From Bacteroidales bacterium (lineage in GTDB: Bacteria > Bacteroidota > Bacteroidia > Bacteroidales > UBA932), in contig JAFRXO010000032.1 in the NCBI GenBank assembly GCA_017443465.1, positions 1 through 64,000 on the forward strand: a stretch of 64,000 nt of DNA, given 5' to 3'. The translations under genes were made by a program, and so were the position numbers. Below the pieces are notes generated by a model. The model had not been told where the DNA came from. It was given only the letters and a program-made list of their open reading frames with translations, and made no database searches. Positions 52,470-61,874 of this stretch are shown one piece after another (the stretch's first letter is position 1; the number at the start of each line of letters is the position of its first letter).

Positions 52470-54926
52470 CTATTTCAGGATGTCGTCGAGGACACCGCCG
52501 GCTGTCTGTTTCGCACCGGCACCTGCGCCCTGGATGACGATAGGTGAGGGATAGAAGGAAGTGGTAATGATAGCGGCGTTGTTGGTCCCATTGAGGTTGA
52601 ACAACTGATGGTCCGGTCCAAGCTCACGGACTCCCATGGTCGCCTTCCAGCTATCTCCGTCCCTTTCAAGAGAGGCCACGAACCTGCGCTTGCAACCACG
52701 TGAAAGGGCATCTTCATATGCTTTGGACAACTGGGGCTCCGCCTCCTGAAGCATAGCGTAGAATTCCGGCAGTTTGCAGTCAAAGAATTCCGGACCCAGG
52801 ATCGGATTCTGGACGACAGCGGCTTCTTCCAGAGGGACTCCTGCCTCGCGGCTGAGAATCAACAGTTTCCTGAGTACGTCACGCCCGCTGAGGTCAAGCC
52901 TGGGATCGGGCTCGGAGTATCCTGCTTCCTGAGCGTAGCGGACTACGTCGGCAAATGATTTTCCGTCCTTCCCACCGCAATACGTGCTGAATATGTAGTT
53001 GAGTGTTCCGGACAGCACGGCCTCGACCTTGAAGATCTCATCTCCGCTGTTAATACAGGATGCGATTTCCTCCAGGATCGGGAGGGCGGCTCCAACGGTA
53101 GTGCCATAACGAAGCGAAACGTGATTGTCAATTGCGGACTTCTTCAGCATCTTGTACTGTCTGTAAGGGGATGCGAAAGAAATCTTGTTGCTGGCGACCA
53201 CAGAGTATCCTCTCTCAAAGAGATTCAGGTATTTGTAGGAAATGTCCGAACTGGCAGTGAGATCCACGAAGACTGAATTCTGAAGAGAAGTCTCTGCAAG
53301 TGCTTCGAAATAAGCCTCATTTGCCGCGCTTTCGCCTTTGTCCAGCAGTTCATCGACTTTCGTAACGTCAATTCCTTCCTTGTCCAGGATGAATTTGCGG
53401 CTGTTGGAAATGCCGGCGACGTGGATGCGTTTTCCTGTTCTCTCTGCAATCTTTTCGTGGTTATGGGATAGGATGTCCATGAAGGCTTTTCCGACTGTCC
53501 CGTATCCTGCAATGAACAGGTTGATGTCCTTGTAGCGGGAAGTCTCGAAAAACTCCTTATGGATGTAGCGGATAGCCTGGCGTACATCATTTGAAGAGAC
53601 TATCACTGAGATGTTTCTCTCTGAAGACCCCTGTGCTACAGCCCTGACTGCGATGCTCCTGCGCCCGAGTGCTGCCAGCATGCGGCCGGTTGTGCCTTTC
53701 TGGCTCAGGATGTCATTTCCGACAAGGCATACGATAGAGTAGCCGGTCTCCACCTTCAGGGGTTCCAGTTTTCCGAGGGATATCTCATATGCAAAATCCT
53801 GGTCGACGGCTTTCTTGGCCTTCTCTGCGTCCTTTTCAGAGACTGCGACGCACATTGTGTTGACTGACGAAGCCTGGGTAATCAGGATGATGCTTATGTC
53901 ATTCTCGCTGAGGGTGCGGAAGAGCCTGTAGGAGAATCCCGGTACCCCGACCATACCGCTTCCTTCAAGGGAAATGAGTGCGATGTTGTCGGAATTGGAT
54001 ATTCCTATGATCTCGTTGCTGCTCCTCGGGGGATTCTGCTCTATCAAAGTCCCTTCGCCTTCAGGCTCGAAAGTGCATTTCACATATATGGGGATGCGCT
54101 CAGCGACAACGGGCTGGATGGTGGGAGGATAGATTACCTTGGCGCCGAAATGGGAGAGCTCCAGGGCGGCACGGTAGGAGATGTTCTTGATGAGGGTGGC
54201 GGACGGAGCCATGTTGGGGTCGGCTGTCATCATTCCCGGCACATCCTTCCAGGTCTCCAGGGCGCGTGCCTTGCTGCCTACTGCGAACAAAGAGGCAGAA
54301 TAATCAGAGCCTCCGCGTCCCAGGGTGACCATGCGGCCTTTCTCGTCAGAAGCGATGAATCCGGGGGCCACAAACAGGGATTTGATCGGATTGGACTCAA
54401 TCATATCCTCTACGTTTGCATATGTCTGAGCCGTATCAACGATGTTCTTGCCTTTCTCGGAGCTGGTGCGTATTATCTTGCGGGAATCCACCCACTTGGT
54501 GGAAATCCCCAGTGAAGCCATCTTGGTGGCCAGGATACGGCTGGAGACAAGCTCCCCGCATCCCTGGATCGCATCCAGGCTGGTCTCACTGAGTTCCCCG
54601 AGGAGGAAAACTCCCTGGGCAATGCCTCGGATGGAATCGAAGACACTGTCGCAGGCCTCAATGGATTCTGCATGCTTCTCGAAGGGGAGGAGGGCCTTGA
54701 TGATCCCGTGGTGCTTCTCCTGCCAGGTGTCCAGGATACCTTTGTAGGAGTCGTCACGGGACGCAGCCAGCCTGCCCGTTGAGATAAGGGCATCTGTAAA
54801 TCCGCTGATAGCCGACACGACCACTATGGTCCTGTCACGAGAGACGGCCTTGGATATGATTTCGGCGCACTGCGCCATGTTTTCTGCCGAGCAGACGGAG
54901 GTGCCTCCGAATTTCAGTACCTGCAT
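52470..54926 (-). CDS. thrA: Bifunctional aspartate kinase / homoserine dehydrogenase
   Basis: This 818-residue enzyme catalyses the first and third steps of the aspartate pathway. The kinase half begins VLKFGGTSV and has VTLGRGGSDYSASLFA. ACT regulatory regions follow (MVGVPGFSYRLFRTLSENDISI, with ITQASS, and a second at residues about 390-460). The dehydrogenase half has the Rossmann motif FIAGYGTVGKAFMDIL and the substrate region VLSGTLNYIFSTY, then GYSEPDPRLDLSGRDVLRKL. It lies 9 bp downstream of asd on the same strand. A second paralogue starts the lysine operon at the window end. The ACT domains predict feedback control, probably by threonine. Confidence 0.94.
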   Translation of the reverse strand: MQVLKFGGTSVCSAENMAQCAEIISKAVSRDRTIVVVSAISGFTDALISTGRLAASRDDSYKGILDTWQEKHHGIIKALLPFEKHAESIEACDSVFDSIRGIAQGVFLLGELSETSLDAIQGCGELVSSRILATKMASLGISTKWVDSRKIIRTSSEKGKNIVDTAQTYANVEDMIESNPIKSLFVAPGFIASDEKGRMVTLGRGGSDYSASLFAVGSKARALETWKDVPGMMTADPNMAPSATLIKNISYRAALELSHFGAKVIYPPTIQPVVAERIPIYVKCTFEPEGEGTLIEQNPPRSSNEIIGISNSDNIALISLEGSGMVGVPGFSYRLFRTLSENDISIILITQASSVNTMCVAVSEKDAEKAKKAVDQDFAYEISLGKLEPLKVETGYSIVCLVGNDILSQKGTTGRMLAALGRRSIAVRAVAQGSSERNISVIVSSNDVRQAIRYIHKEFFETSRYKDINLFIAGYGTVGKAFMDILSHNHEKIAERTGKRIHVAGISNSRKFILDKEGIDVTKVDELLDKGESAANEAYFEALAETSLQNSVFVDLTASSDISYKYLNLFERGYSVVASNKISFASPYRQYKMLKKSAIDNHVSLRYGTTVGAALPILEEIASCINSGDEIFKVEAVLSGTLNYIFSTYCGGKDGKSFADVVRYAQEAGYSEPDPRLDLSGRDVLRKLLILSREAGVPLEEAAVVQNPILGPEFFDCKLPEFYAMLQEAEPQLSKAYEDALSRGCKRRFVASLERDGDSWKATMGVRELGPDHQLFNLNGTNNAAIITTSFYPSPIVIQGAGAGAKQTAGGVLDDILK

Positions 54927-54935
54927 ATGATTCTC

Positions 54936-55937
54936 TTATTTGAGATAGCCTTTTTCCAGCAGGAGACAGGCTATCTGGACAGCATTTGTCGCTGCTCCCT
55001 TACGGATATTGTCGCTTACACACCAGAAATTGAATCCGTTTTTGACCGTAAAGTCCCTGCGGATCCTTCCTACGAAGACATCGTCTTTTCCCCAGGCGTA
55101 CAGCGGCATAGGATAGACATTGTTCGCGGGGTCATCCTGTACTGTGACTCCGGAAATGCTTCCCATGATTTCCCTGACCTGATCGATCTCAAAAGGCTTC
55201 TCGACTTCCACGTTGATGCTTTCGGAATGTCCGCCCTGGACCGGTACGCGCACGGTGGTTGCCGTAACGGCTATACTGTCGTCCCTGAGTATCTTCTTGG
55301 TCTCGTTGACCATCTTCATCTCTTCCTTGGTGTAGCCGTTCTCCAGGAAGGAATCTATGTGCGGAAGGATGTTCTGGTCGATCGGACAGGGATAGACGGC
55401 AGGGTATTCTCCCCACTTTGCGCCGGCCCTTTCAGCCTCCATCTGGTGGATAGCCTTATAGCCGGTTCCGGTTACCGACTGGTAAGTGGAGACTACGATC
55501 CTTTTAATAGTGAGCGCTTTGTGGATGGGCGCAAGGGGCAGCACCATCTGAATAGTGGAGCAGTTCGGGTTGGCTATGATCATGTCTGAGTCCTCAAGGA
55601 CATCCCCGTTGATTTCCGGAACGACGAGTTTCTTGGTGGGGTCCATCCTCCAGTATGAAGAATTGTCGACTACCTTGCAGCCAATCTCGGCAAACCTGGG
55701 TGCGAGCTGGTGTGAGGCCTCTCCTCCGGCACTGAAAATGGCCAGGGACGGCTTTGCAGCCAGAGCTTCCTCTGAGGTTACAACAACCCACTCTTTGCCC
55801 ATGAAACTGACTTTTCTTCCTTTGGACTTCTCTGAAGCAACGGGAATGAGTTCTGTTACAGGGAATTGCCTCTCCTCGAGGACCTGGAGCATTCTGGTAC
55901 CTACCAGACCTGTGGCTCCTACAACTGCTACTTTCAT
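54936..55937 (-). CDS. asd: Aspartate-semialdehyde dehydrogenase
   Basis: This 333-residue enzyme reduces aspartyl phosphate to aspartate semialdehyde, the branch point to lysine and threonine. It has the NADP motif VAVVGATGLVGTRMLQVL and the catalytic cysteine in IANPNCSTIQMVLPL. The substrate arginine and histidine region is VPVQGGHSESINVEV, and QSVTGTGYKAIHQ also matches. Length is normal. It is the first gene of an asd-thrA pair on the minus strand, divergent from the Kef-type gene. Confidence 0.95.
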   Translation of the reverse strand: MKVAVVGATGLVGTRMLQVLEERQFPVTELIPVASEKSKGRKVSFMGKEWVVVTSEEALAAKPSLAIFSAGGEASHQLAPRFAEIGCKVVDNSSYWRMDPTKKLVVPEINGDVLEDSDMIIANPNCSTIQMVLPLAPIHKALTIKRIVVSTYQSVTGTGYKAIHQMEAERAGAKWGEYPAVYPCPIDQNILPHIDSFLENGYTKEEMKMVNETKKILRDDSIAVTATTVRVPVQGGHSESINVEVEKPFEIDQVREIMGSISGVTVQDDPANNVYPMPLYAWGKDDVFVGRIRRDFTVKNGFNFWCVSDNIRKGAATNAVQIACLLLEKGYLK

Positions 55938-56014
55938 ATATCAAGTTTTTTGGGTCAAGTTTTAAAGATAGATATTTTTTGTAAATTCGCAAAAAGAGTC
56001 CTAAAGAAGAGCAT

Positions 56015-58264
56015 ATGAGTGAAGAATTGAATTTCGCCAGGGACCTGGCAATAATACTGATTTCAGCCGGTATCTTTACTATCATATGCAAGGCTCTCAA
56101 ACAGCCATCCATCCTTGGTTATATCATCGCAGGTTTCCTGATAAGTCCTAACCTGGGCCTTTTCGGAATATCCAGCATGACGGCCGTGAAACAGTGGTCT
56201 GACATCGGTATAATCTTCCTCATGTTCGGCCTTGGACTGGAATTCAGCTTCAAGAAACTCCTCGCAGTAGGAAGCAGCGCCCTGGTTACGGCCGGCAGTA
56301 AGTTCATCGGAGTCTTTGTCCTGGGTTTCCTGGTGGGGCAGGCTATGTCGTGGAGCATGATGGAATGCATTTTCCTGGGCGGTCTCCTGTCCATGTCTTC
56401 AACGGTGGTAGTAATCAAGTCATATGGCGAGATGGGCCTCATGCGCAAGCCCTGGGCGGGTGCCGTCTTCGGGACTCTCGTTGTTGAGGACCTTATAGCG
56501 ATCCTGCTCATGGTCCTTCTGTCAACTCTCGCTGTTTCAAATAATTTCTCCGGAGGGGAACTTCTATTGAATCTTGCAAAGCTGGTCTTCTTCCTGCTGC
56601 TGTGGTTCGTAGTCGGTATATACCTTATCCCGACCCTCCTAAAGAAGGCCAGGAAGTACATTAACGACGAGATCCTTCTCATAGTGTGCCTGGGACTCTG
56701 TTTCGGAATGGTGACACTGGCTACTTCGTCTGGATTCTCTTCTGCCCTGGGGGCGTTCATGATGGGTTCAATTTTGGCGGAAACAATTGAAAACGAGCAT
56801 ATTTTCAAATTGATAGCCCCTATTAAGGACCTCTTCGGAGCTGTCTTCTTCGTCTCAGTCGGAATGATGATCTCTCCGGAAGTGATTGCCGCCCACTGGT
56901 TCGTCATACTGATCCTGGCCGCAGTCGTAGTGCTTACCCACATAATATTCGTCGCCGTAGGAATAATCCTCAGCGGAGGGGGGCTGGAGAATGCCGTCAA
57001 TACGGGATTCAGCCTGGCTCAGCTCGGTGAGTTCGGCTTCATCATCGCCAGTGTCGGGGTCGCGCTTGGAGTGATGCGTGACTTCATATATCCGGTGATA
57101 ATAGCGGTTTCCGTCATAACCATCTTTACAACGCCATATTACATCAAATTCGCTCCTAAAGCATATGAATTCCTCCGCATGAAGCTCCCACCCAATGTCC
57201 TGGACCGTATCGACCGTCCGGACCAGGGAGCCCGCCGTTCCGCTGCCGAACGGAGCGAATGGCGTGAAGTGATAATGGCGTGGCTGACCCGGGTCATGCT
57301 TTATGGGGTCATTCTCACGGCAATCCTGCTGCTGTCAATACGTTTCCTCCCGTCATTCATAGAAAAGATCCTGCCGTCTGTGTCGGCTTCTGTACATAAC
57401 CTGATCAACGTTGTCGTCACCCTTTTGATGATGCTGCCTTTCCTCTATGGCATAGGCGTTTCCACCGGTTCGACCAAGAAATCGACTATGAAACTGATAA
57501 AGGAAAAACGCAGCAACATCCTTCCTGTCTTCGGTCTCATGTTCGCCAGGATTTTCATCGCTATCGGATTCATACTGGCTGTGATTTCCAGCCATATCAA
57601 TCTTGCAGGATGGATGGTCGCGGCCATCTTCCTTGCCGGAATCCTGCTGTTCATAGTTGCCAGGTACTATTTCAGGCGCTTCGATGCCATGGAAGAGAGG
57701 TTCATGGGCAATCTTAATGAAAAAGAGGCGGATGCCAGGAGACGTTCCCCGGTCAGGACTACCGTCCAAAGCAGCATGGCGGGATACGATGTCCACATTG
57801 AGGAACTGGAGCTTTCTCCCGATTCCGGCTATGTCGGCCAGAGGCTCATGGACCTTCCGCTCAGGACTGAATCCGGAGCGAACATAATCAAAGTTACCAG
57901 GGGCTCGCGTAAGATAGTTATCCCCGGGGGAGATGAAAGGATCTATCCATATGATAAACTGCTTGCGGTGGGGACGTCGGAGCAGATTTCAAAGCTCCGG
58001 GAATTGCTGGCATCATCTGTTTCACTGTCAGAGGGCGAATCGTCCGACCCAAGTTTCAAGGTCGTCCCTGTCCTTCTCGGTCCGGATTCCTGGTTGACTG
58101 GTAAGCAATTGCGTTCAATCCGCCTGCGTGATATGGGATGCATGATTATCAGTCTGCTGCGGGGAGACAATTTCATAACCAACCCGAAAGCAGACCTGAT
58201 ATTCCAGGCAGGAGACCGTGTCTGGATCGCAGGGGATACAGATTCGATAGAGTGGCTCAAATAG
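56015..58264 (+). CDS. Kef-type cation:proton antiporter with C-terminal RCK_C (TrkA-C) domains
   Basis: This 749-residue CPA2 transporter has a sodium/proton exchanger core of about 12 helices, with GYIIAGFLISPNLGLFG, IFLMFGLGLEFSFKKL and STVVVIKSYGEMG. A second group of about four helices (residues about 425-565, e.g. LYGVILTAILLLSIRFLPSF) is an unusual addition. The C-terminus has two TrkA-C-like modules (GYVGQRLMDLPLRTESGANIIKV and WLTGKQLRSIRLRDMGCMIISLLR). There is no NAD-binding TrkA-N domain. It probably exchanges potassium or sodium for protons under control of a ligand that binds RCK_C. Confidence 0.88.
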   Translation: MSEELNFARDLAIILISAGIFTIICKALKQPSILGYIIAGFLISPNLGLFGISSMTAVKQWSDIGIIFLMFGLGLEFSFKKLLAVGSSALVTAGSKFIGVFVLGFLVGQAMSWSMMECIFLGGLLSMSSTVVVIKSYGEMGLMRKPWAGAVFGTLVVEDLIAILLMVLLSTLAVSNNFSGGELLLNLAKLVFFLLLWFVVGIYLIPTLLKKARKYINDEILLIVCLGLCFGMVTLATSSGFSSALGAFMMGSILAETIENEHIFKLIAPIKDLFGAVFFVSVGMMISPEVIAAHWFVILILAAVVVLTHIIFVAVGIILSGGGLENAVNTGFSLAQLGEFGFIIASVGVALGVMRDFIYPVIIAVSVITIFTTPYYIKFAPKAYEFLRMKLPPNVLDRIDRPDQGARRSAAERSEWREVIMAWLTRVMLYGVILTAILLLSIRFLPSFIEKILPSVSASVHNLINVVVTLLMMLPFLYGIGVSTGSTKKSTMKLIKEKRSNILPVFGLMFARIFIAIGFILAVISSHINLAGWMVAAIFLAGILLFIVARYYFRRFDAMEERFMGNLNEKEADARRRSPVRTTVQSSMAGYDVHIEELELSPDSGYVGQRLMDLPLRTESGANIIKVTRGSRKIVIPGGDERIYPYDKLLAVGTSEQISKLRELLASSVSLSEGESSDPSFKVVPVLLGPDSWLTGKQLRSIRLRDMGCMIISLLRGDNFITNPKADLIFQAGDRVWIAGDTDSIEWLK

Positions 58265-58287
58265 CCCTGCCGGATCTCGGACAGCTG

Positions 58288-59079
58288 TCAGAACAGCAGT
58301 GTAGCAGGGCCTGTAAGAAACACTGAACTGTGGTCAGGCATGAAATCCACTGAGAGGTTGTCAATGCGTGCCCGGATCCTGTAGGTGAGCCTTCCGTCCG
58401 TTCCCGCAGAAGTAGGAGCTATTCCTTTCATATGTGCTGCAATGGCGCTTGCAGTGATCCCGGTGCCGCATGCAAGGGTCTCACCTTCAACACCTTTCTC
58501 GAAGGTTCTGACATTGAGGACAGGACCGTCTGGGGAAACGAAATTGACATTGGTCCCCTGAGGGGCGAACTCTTCTCTCCAGCGTAATTCCTTGCCTTCA
58601 GCCGCGACATCTACATCTTCAACATCCTGTACGAACTTAACGAAATGCCTTGTCCCCGTGTCCAGGAATGTCCCGCCAAGCACATCACGTGACTCTGAAA
58701 CATCCTTCATGCCCAGGCGGACCGTCCAGTCTCGCTCAGAATCATGATTGATAATCACTGCGGTGTGAGGGCCGTCAGGGGCCAGGAAGTAAAAACTGCC
58801 GTCTTTCGATGGCCTGATGCCCAGCATGTCGGCGAAAGCGGTTATACAGCGTCCGCCGTTTCCGCACATCATTCCTCCGCTGCCGTCAGGATTGTAGAAT
58901 TCCATTCCGAAATCATATCCCGGAGCTTCTCCCAGGATCATCAGCCCGTCAGTGGAGTACTCCATGCAGAGGAAGGAAATGAATTCCGGATTACGGTACT
59001 TGGAAACATCGGCTCCGCGTCCGTCGAGGACTACGAAGACATTGCCGGCTCCGGAGAATTTGTGAAGGATCGGGTCCAT
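58288..59079 (-). CDS. dapF: Diaminopimelate epimerase
   Basis: This 263-residue enzyme interconverts LL- and meso-diaminopimelate for lysine and peptidoglycan. The two catalytic cysteines lie in MMCGNGGRC (near residue 72) and TLACGTGITASAIA (near residue 203). The N-terminus HKFSGAGNVFVVLDGRG has a changed form of the usual GxGND motif (GAGNVF in place of GxGNDF). It is the last gene of the lysine operon, 4 bp after the aminotransferase. Confidence 0.92.
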   Translation of the reverse strand: MDPILHKFSGAGNVFVVLDGRGADVSKYRNPEFISFLCMEYSTDGLMILGEAPGYDFGMEFYNPDGSGGMMCGNGGRCITAFADMLGIRPSKDGSFYFLAPDGPHTAVIINHDSERDWTVRLGMKDVSESRDVLGGTFLDTGTRHFVKFVQDVEDVDVAAEGKELRWREEFAPQGTNVNFVSPDGPVLNVRTFEKGVEGETLACGTGITASAIAAHMKGIAPTSAGTDGRLTYRIRARIDNLSVDFMPDHSSVFLTGPATLLF

Positions 59080-59083
59080 ATGC

Positions 59084-60238
59084 TTAGTCGGTTCCCATCA
59101 TTTTCCGCACGAATGCGGCCAGCAGCTTCACTGCAGGGCCGATCTTGTCGGAGTCGATGTAGGAGAAATTGAGTCTCATTGTGTTACGGTGGCTCGCGTC
59201 AGTGAAGAAGAAGGAGCCGGGGACATATGCGATGCCGGAGGAGATAGCCTGGTCATACATCGCGAGAGTGTCGCAGCCTTCGGGCAGGGTGACGAAGATG
59301 AAAAGGCCCCCCTGGGGATGTGTCCATGTGGCTCCTGAAGGCATCTCCTTCCCGAGTTCATCCAGCAGGATATCCCTTTTTGACCTGTACAGGGCCTTTG
59401 CTTTCTCAAGGTTGGTGTCAAGCCTTCCGCTGCTCATCCAGTTAAAGGCCAGGTACTGGTCGAAAACGGGAGGACAGAGGTCCAGCGCCTGCTTGCAGAT
59501 GTAGACCTTCTGGATTATTTCTTCAGGTGCCTCCATCCATCCCAGCCTGAACGCCGGGGCGAAGATCTTGGAGAAACTGCAGAGGTGGACGGTGCGTTCC
59601 GGGGCGAGGCTGCGGATGGTAGGTACATCCGTTCCTTCGTATCTGAGCGCCCTGTAAGGGCTGTCCTCCACAATCAGGAAGTCCCCGCGCCTGGCCAGGT
59701 CCACCAGCTCCTGTCTCTGCTCAAGTGTCATAGTCGCTCCGGAAGGATTTCCGAAGTCGGGGATGACATATGCGAACTTTACCTTTCCGCAGCTTCCCGG
59801 GTCAGCCCTGAATTCATCCAGGGTCCGGAAAGAGGCCCTGTAGTCCCTGAATGACTGGATTGCTCCCAGATAGGTGGGATTCTCGGTCAAGACTACATCT
59901 CCGGGGTTGAGGAATATCCTTCCGCATACATCGATTCCCTGTTGTGAGGAAGTGGTTACCTGGATGCACTGAGGCGCTTCTCCTGTGCGGCGGCAGATTT
60001 CTCCCACAAGCTCGGGGACTCCCTGCGTGCCTCCGTATTGCATGGCCTTGGCCCCATATGTCTCCATGACTTCGGAGACAATGCTTGCCATCTCTCCGGT
60101 TGGAAAGGTGTCCGGTGAAGGGAAACCTCCGGCCAGGGAGTAGATCTTGCTGATGTCCACTTTCTTGAAGAGCTCTCTTGTAGGAGAGGGCATGAAAGCG
60201 GGGACGTCGTCTGAAAAGAATCTGCCGTAGTCTTCCAT
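59084..60238 (-). CDS. PLP-dependent class I/II aminotransferase, probable N-succinyl-LL-diaminopimelate aminotransferase
   Basis: This 384-residue fold-type I enzyme has a PLP-lysine region HLCSFSKIFAPAFRLGWM. PDFGNPSGATMTLEQRQEL (PLP aspartate/asparagine region) and a C-terminal arginine region NTMRLNFSYI are also present. It resembles the 2-aminoadipate (LysN-like) group rather than DapL. It sits between dapD and dapF, and no other aminotransferase gene is in the operon. The DapC-type step is therefore inferred from context. Confidence 0.82.
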   Translation of the reverse strand: MEDYGRFFSDDVPAFMPSPTRELFKKVDISKIYSLAGGFPSPDTFPTGEMASIVSEVMETYGAKAMQYGGTQGVPELVGEICRRTGEAPQCIQVTTSSQQGIDVCGRIFLNPGDVVLTENPTYLGAIQSFRDYRASFRTLDEFRADPGSCGKVKFAYVIPDFGNPSGATMTLEQRQELVDLARRGDFLIVEDSPYRALRYEGTDVPTIRSLAPERTVHLCSFSKIFAPAFRLGWMEAPEEIIQKVYICKQALDLCPPVFDQYLAFNWMSSGRLDTNLEKAKALYRSKRDILLDELGKEMPSGATWTHPQGGLFIFVTLPEGCDTLAMYDQAISSGIAYVPGSFFFTDASHRNTMRLNFSYIDSDKIGPAVKLLAAFVRKMMGTD

Positions 60239-61002
60239 TATCTCAGCAATTCCTCGAGATGAACAGATCCTTCAGTCTTCTCGTCTCGGTATTTGACGAT
60301 AACCGGGCAATAGAGGCTTACTCCACTCCCCGCGGCCGGTCCATGAGCCAGGGGCTTGCTGCCGCTTACAACGACGGCTCTTGGCGGGACGACTATCCTC
60401 CCATCGTCATTCCTCTTTATGAAATCTCCTGTAGTGGAGTCGAAAATGGCTGTGGATGATGTGATTATCACTCCGCTGGCGATGACTGCACCCTCACTGA
60501 TAAGCGTACCTTCATATATGCCGCAGTTGCCTCCTACGAAGGCCCCGTCTTCTACAATGGTAGGCAGTGCGCCGGCAGGCTCCAGGACTCCGCCGATCTG
60601 GGTGGCGGCGGACACATGGACATTCTTTCCGATCTGGGCGCAGGATCCGATAGTGACATGTGAATCCACCATGGTGCCGGTGTCCACATATGCTCCGACG
60701 TTTACATATGACGGGGGCATGATTATGGTGCCGGGGGCCATGTAGGCACCGCGCCTGACAGAACTGCCTCCGGGAACGAAGCGGACTCCGTCTTCAACTA
60801 CGAAATTGCGTTCCGGAAAGGTACTCTTGTCGATGAAGCGGCCCATCTGTTCCATCTGGCCAAGCTTGAAACCGGCAAGGATAACCTCCTTGACCCACAT
60901 GTTCACAACCCACTGGCCGTCGACTTTCTCTGCTACCCGGAGAGTTCCTGCCTCCAGGCGGTCCATCACTTCGGTGAAGGTCTCTAAAGTTATTTCTGCC
61001 AT
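60238..61002 (-). CDS. dapD: Tetrahydrodipicolinate N-succinyltransferase (or N-acetyltransferase)
   Basis: This 254-residue enzyme has a left-handed beta-helix built of hexapeptide repeats (APGTIIMPPSYVNVGAYVD, then TMVDSHVTIGSCAQIGKNVHVSAATQIGGV). The family signature VGGNCGIYEGTLISEGAVIASG is present. These match the DapD trimer, which acylates tetrahydrodipicolinate. It is about 15 residues shorter than the E. coli enzyme. Succinyl versus acetyl preference is not visible. It overlaps dapA by 13 bp. Confidence 0.9.
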   Translation of the reverse strand: MAEITLETFTEVMDRLEAGTLRVAEKVDGQWVVNMWVKEVILAGFKLGQMEQMGRFIDKSTFPERNFVVEDGVRFVPGGSSVRRGAYMAPGTIIMPPSYVNVGAYVDTGTMVDSHVTIGSCAQIGKNVHVSAATQIGGVLEPAGALPTIVEDGAFVGGNCGIYEGTLISEGAVIASGVIITSSTAIFDSTTGDFIKRNDDGRIVVPPRAVVVSGSKPLAHGPAAGSGVSLYCPVIVKYRDEKTEGSVHLEELLR

Positions 61003-61874
61003 AAGTCTGCGAGTGTCTTTGCGATGATGTCTTCTGTCTTCTGCGTCGCCTTCACTAGGGGCAGCCTGAGGCTGTTCTCCATGAGTCCGAGCTGGGCCAT
61101 GGCTGCTTTTGCAGGAGTCGGGTTGCTCTCAATAAAGAGATTGCGGAAGAGGGGAGTAAGCCTGTGATGGAGAGCCCTGGCCGTTACTATGTCATCATCC
61201 AGGAGGGCGTGTGCCATGTCGGCCACTTCTTTCGGGGCGATGTTGGAAGCAACTGAAACAACGCCTTTTGCGCCTGCAGCCATCAGGGCAAGGGTATCAT
61301 CGTCATTTCCGCTGAGGACCGAGAATCCCTCTGGTGCCTCGCGGATTATTTCACTTGCCTGTGCGAATATCCCCGAGGCCTCTTTGATGGCGACTATGTT
61401 CTCTACATCCCTGGCCAGTGCAAGGGTAGTGGCGGCTTGCATGTTGGCTCCGGTACGTCCCGGGACATTGTAGATGACGATAGGCTTGTCGGTTGCCGAA
61501 GCGACGGCTTTGAAATACTCGTACTGTCCTTGCTGGGAAGGCTTGTTGTAATAGGGAACCACTATGAGGAAAGCATCCGGACCATATGGCTCAAGCAATT
61601 TCATGCTTTCGATAGTGCCTTGAAGCGAATTGGTCCCTCCTCCTACAATCACCGGACGGCCGGCTGAATGGGCTTTGGCTGCCTTAAGGACCTCAATGCG
61701 TTCCTCTACACTAAGACAGGGAGTCTCTCCTGTAGTGCCAAGGGGTACCAGGAAATCGACGCCAGATGAGATCTGGCGGTCGACGGAGGCAACAAAGGCC
61801 TCGTAGTCAACTTGATCGTTGATGAATGGAGTTAGAAGCGCGGTACCGCAACCCTTAAGTGACAGTGTTTTCAT
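60990..61874 (-). CDS. dapA: 4-hydroxy-tetrahydrodipicolinate synthase
   Basis: This 294-residue TIM-barrel aldolase condenses pyruvate with aspartate semialdehyde. The substrate region is PLGTTGETPCLSVEER, the catalytic tyrosine lies in IVIYNVPGRTG and the Schiff-base lysine in IVAIKEASG. The motif VLSGNDDDTLALMAAGAKGVVSV also fits. Its start overlaps dapB by 4 bp and lies in a CATATG. Confidence 0.95.
   Translation of the reverse strand: MKTLSLKGCGTALLTPFINDQVDYEAFVASVDRQISSGVDFLVPLGTTGETPCLSVEERIEVLKAAKAHSAGRPVIVGGGTNSLQGTIESMKLLEPYGPDAFLIVVPYYNKPSQQGQYEYFKAVASATDKPIVIYNVPGRTGANMQAATTLALARDVENIVAIKEASGIFAQASEIIREAPEGFSVLSGNDDDTLALMAAGAKGVVSVASNIAPKEVADMAHALLDDDIVTARALHHRLTPLFRNLFIESNPTPAKAAMAQLGLMENSLRLPLVKATQKTEDIIAKTLADLWQK

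Noticed and set aside
58263..58310. GCCCTGC...GCAGGGC inverted repeat between the Kef gene and dapF as a terminator
   Set aside because: The stem is only 7 bp with a loop of about 35 bases and no T tract follows, so I do not call it.
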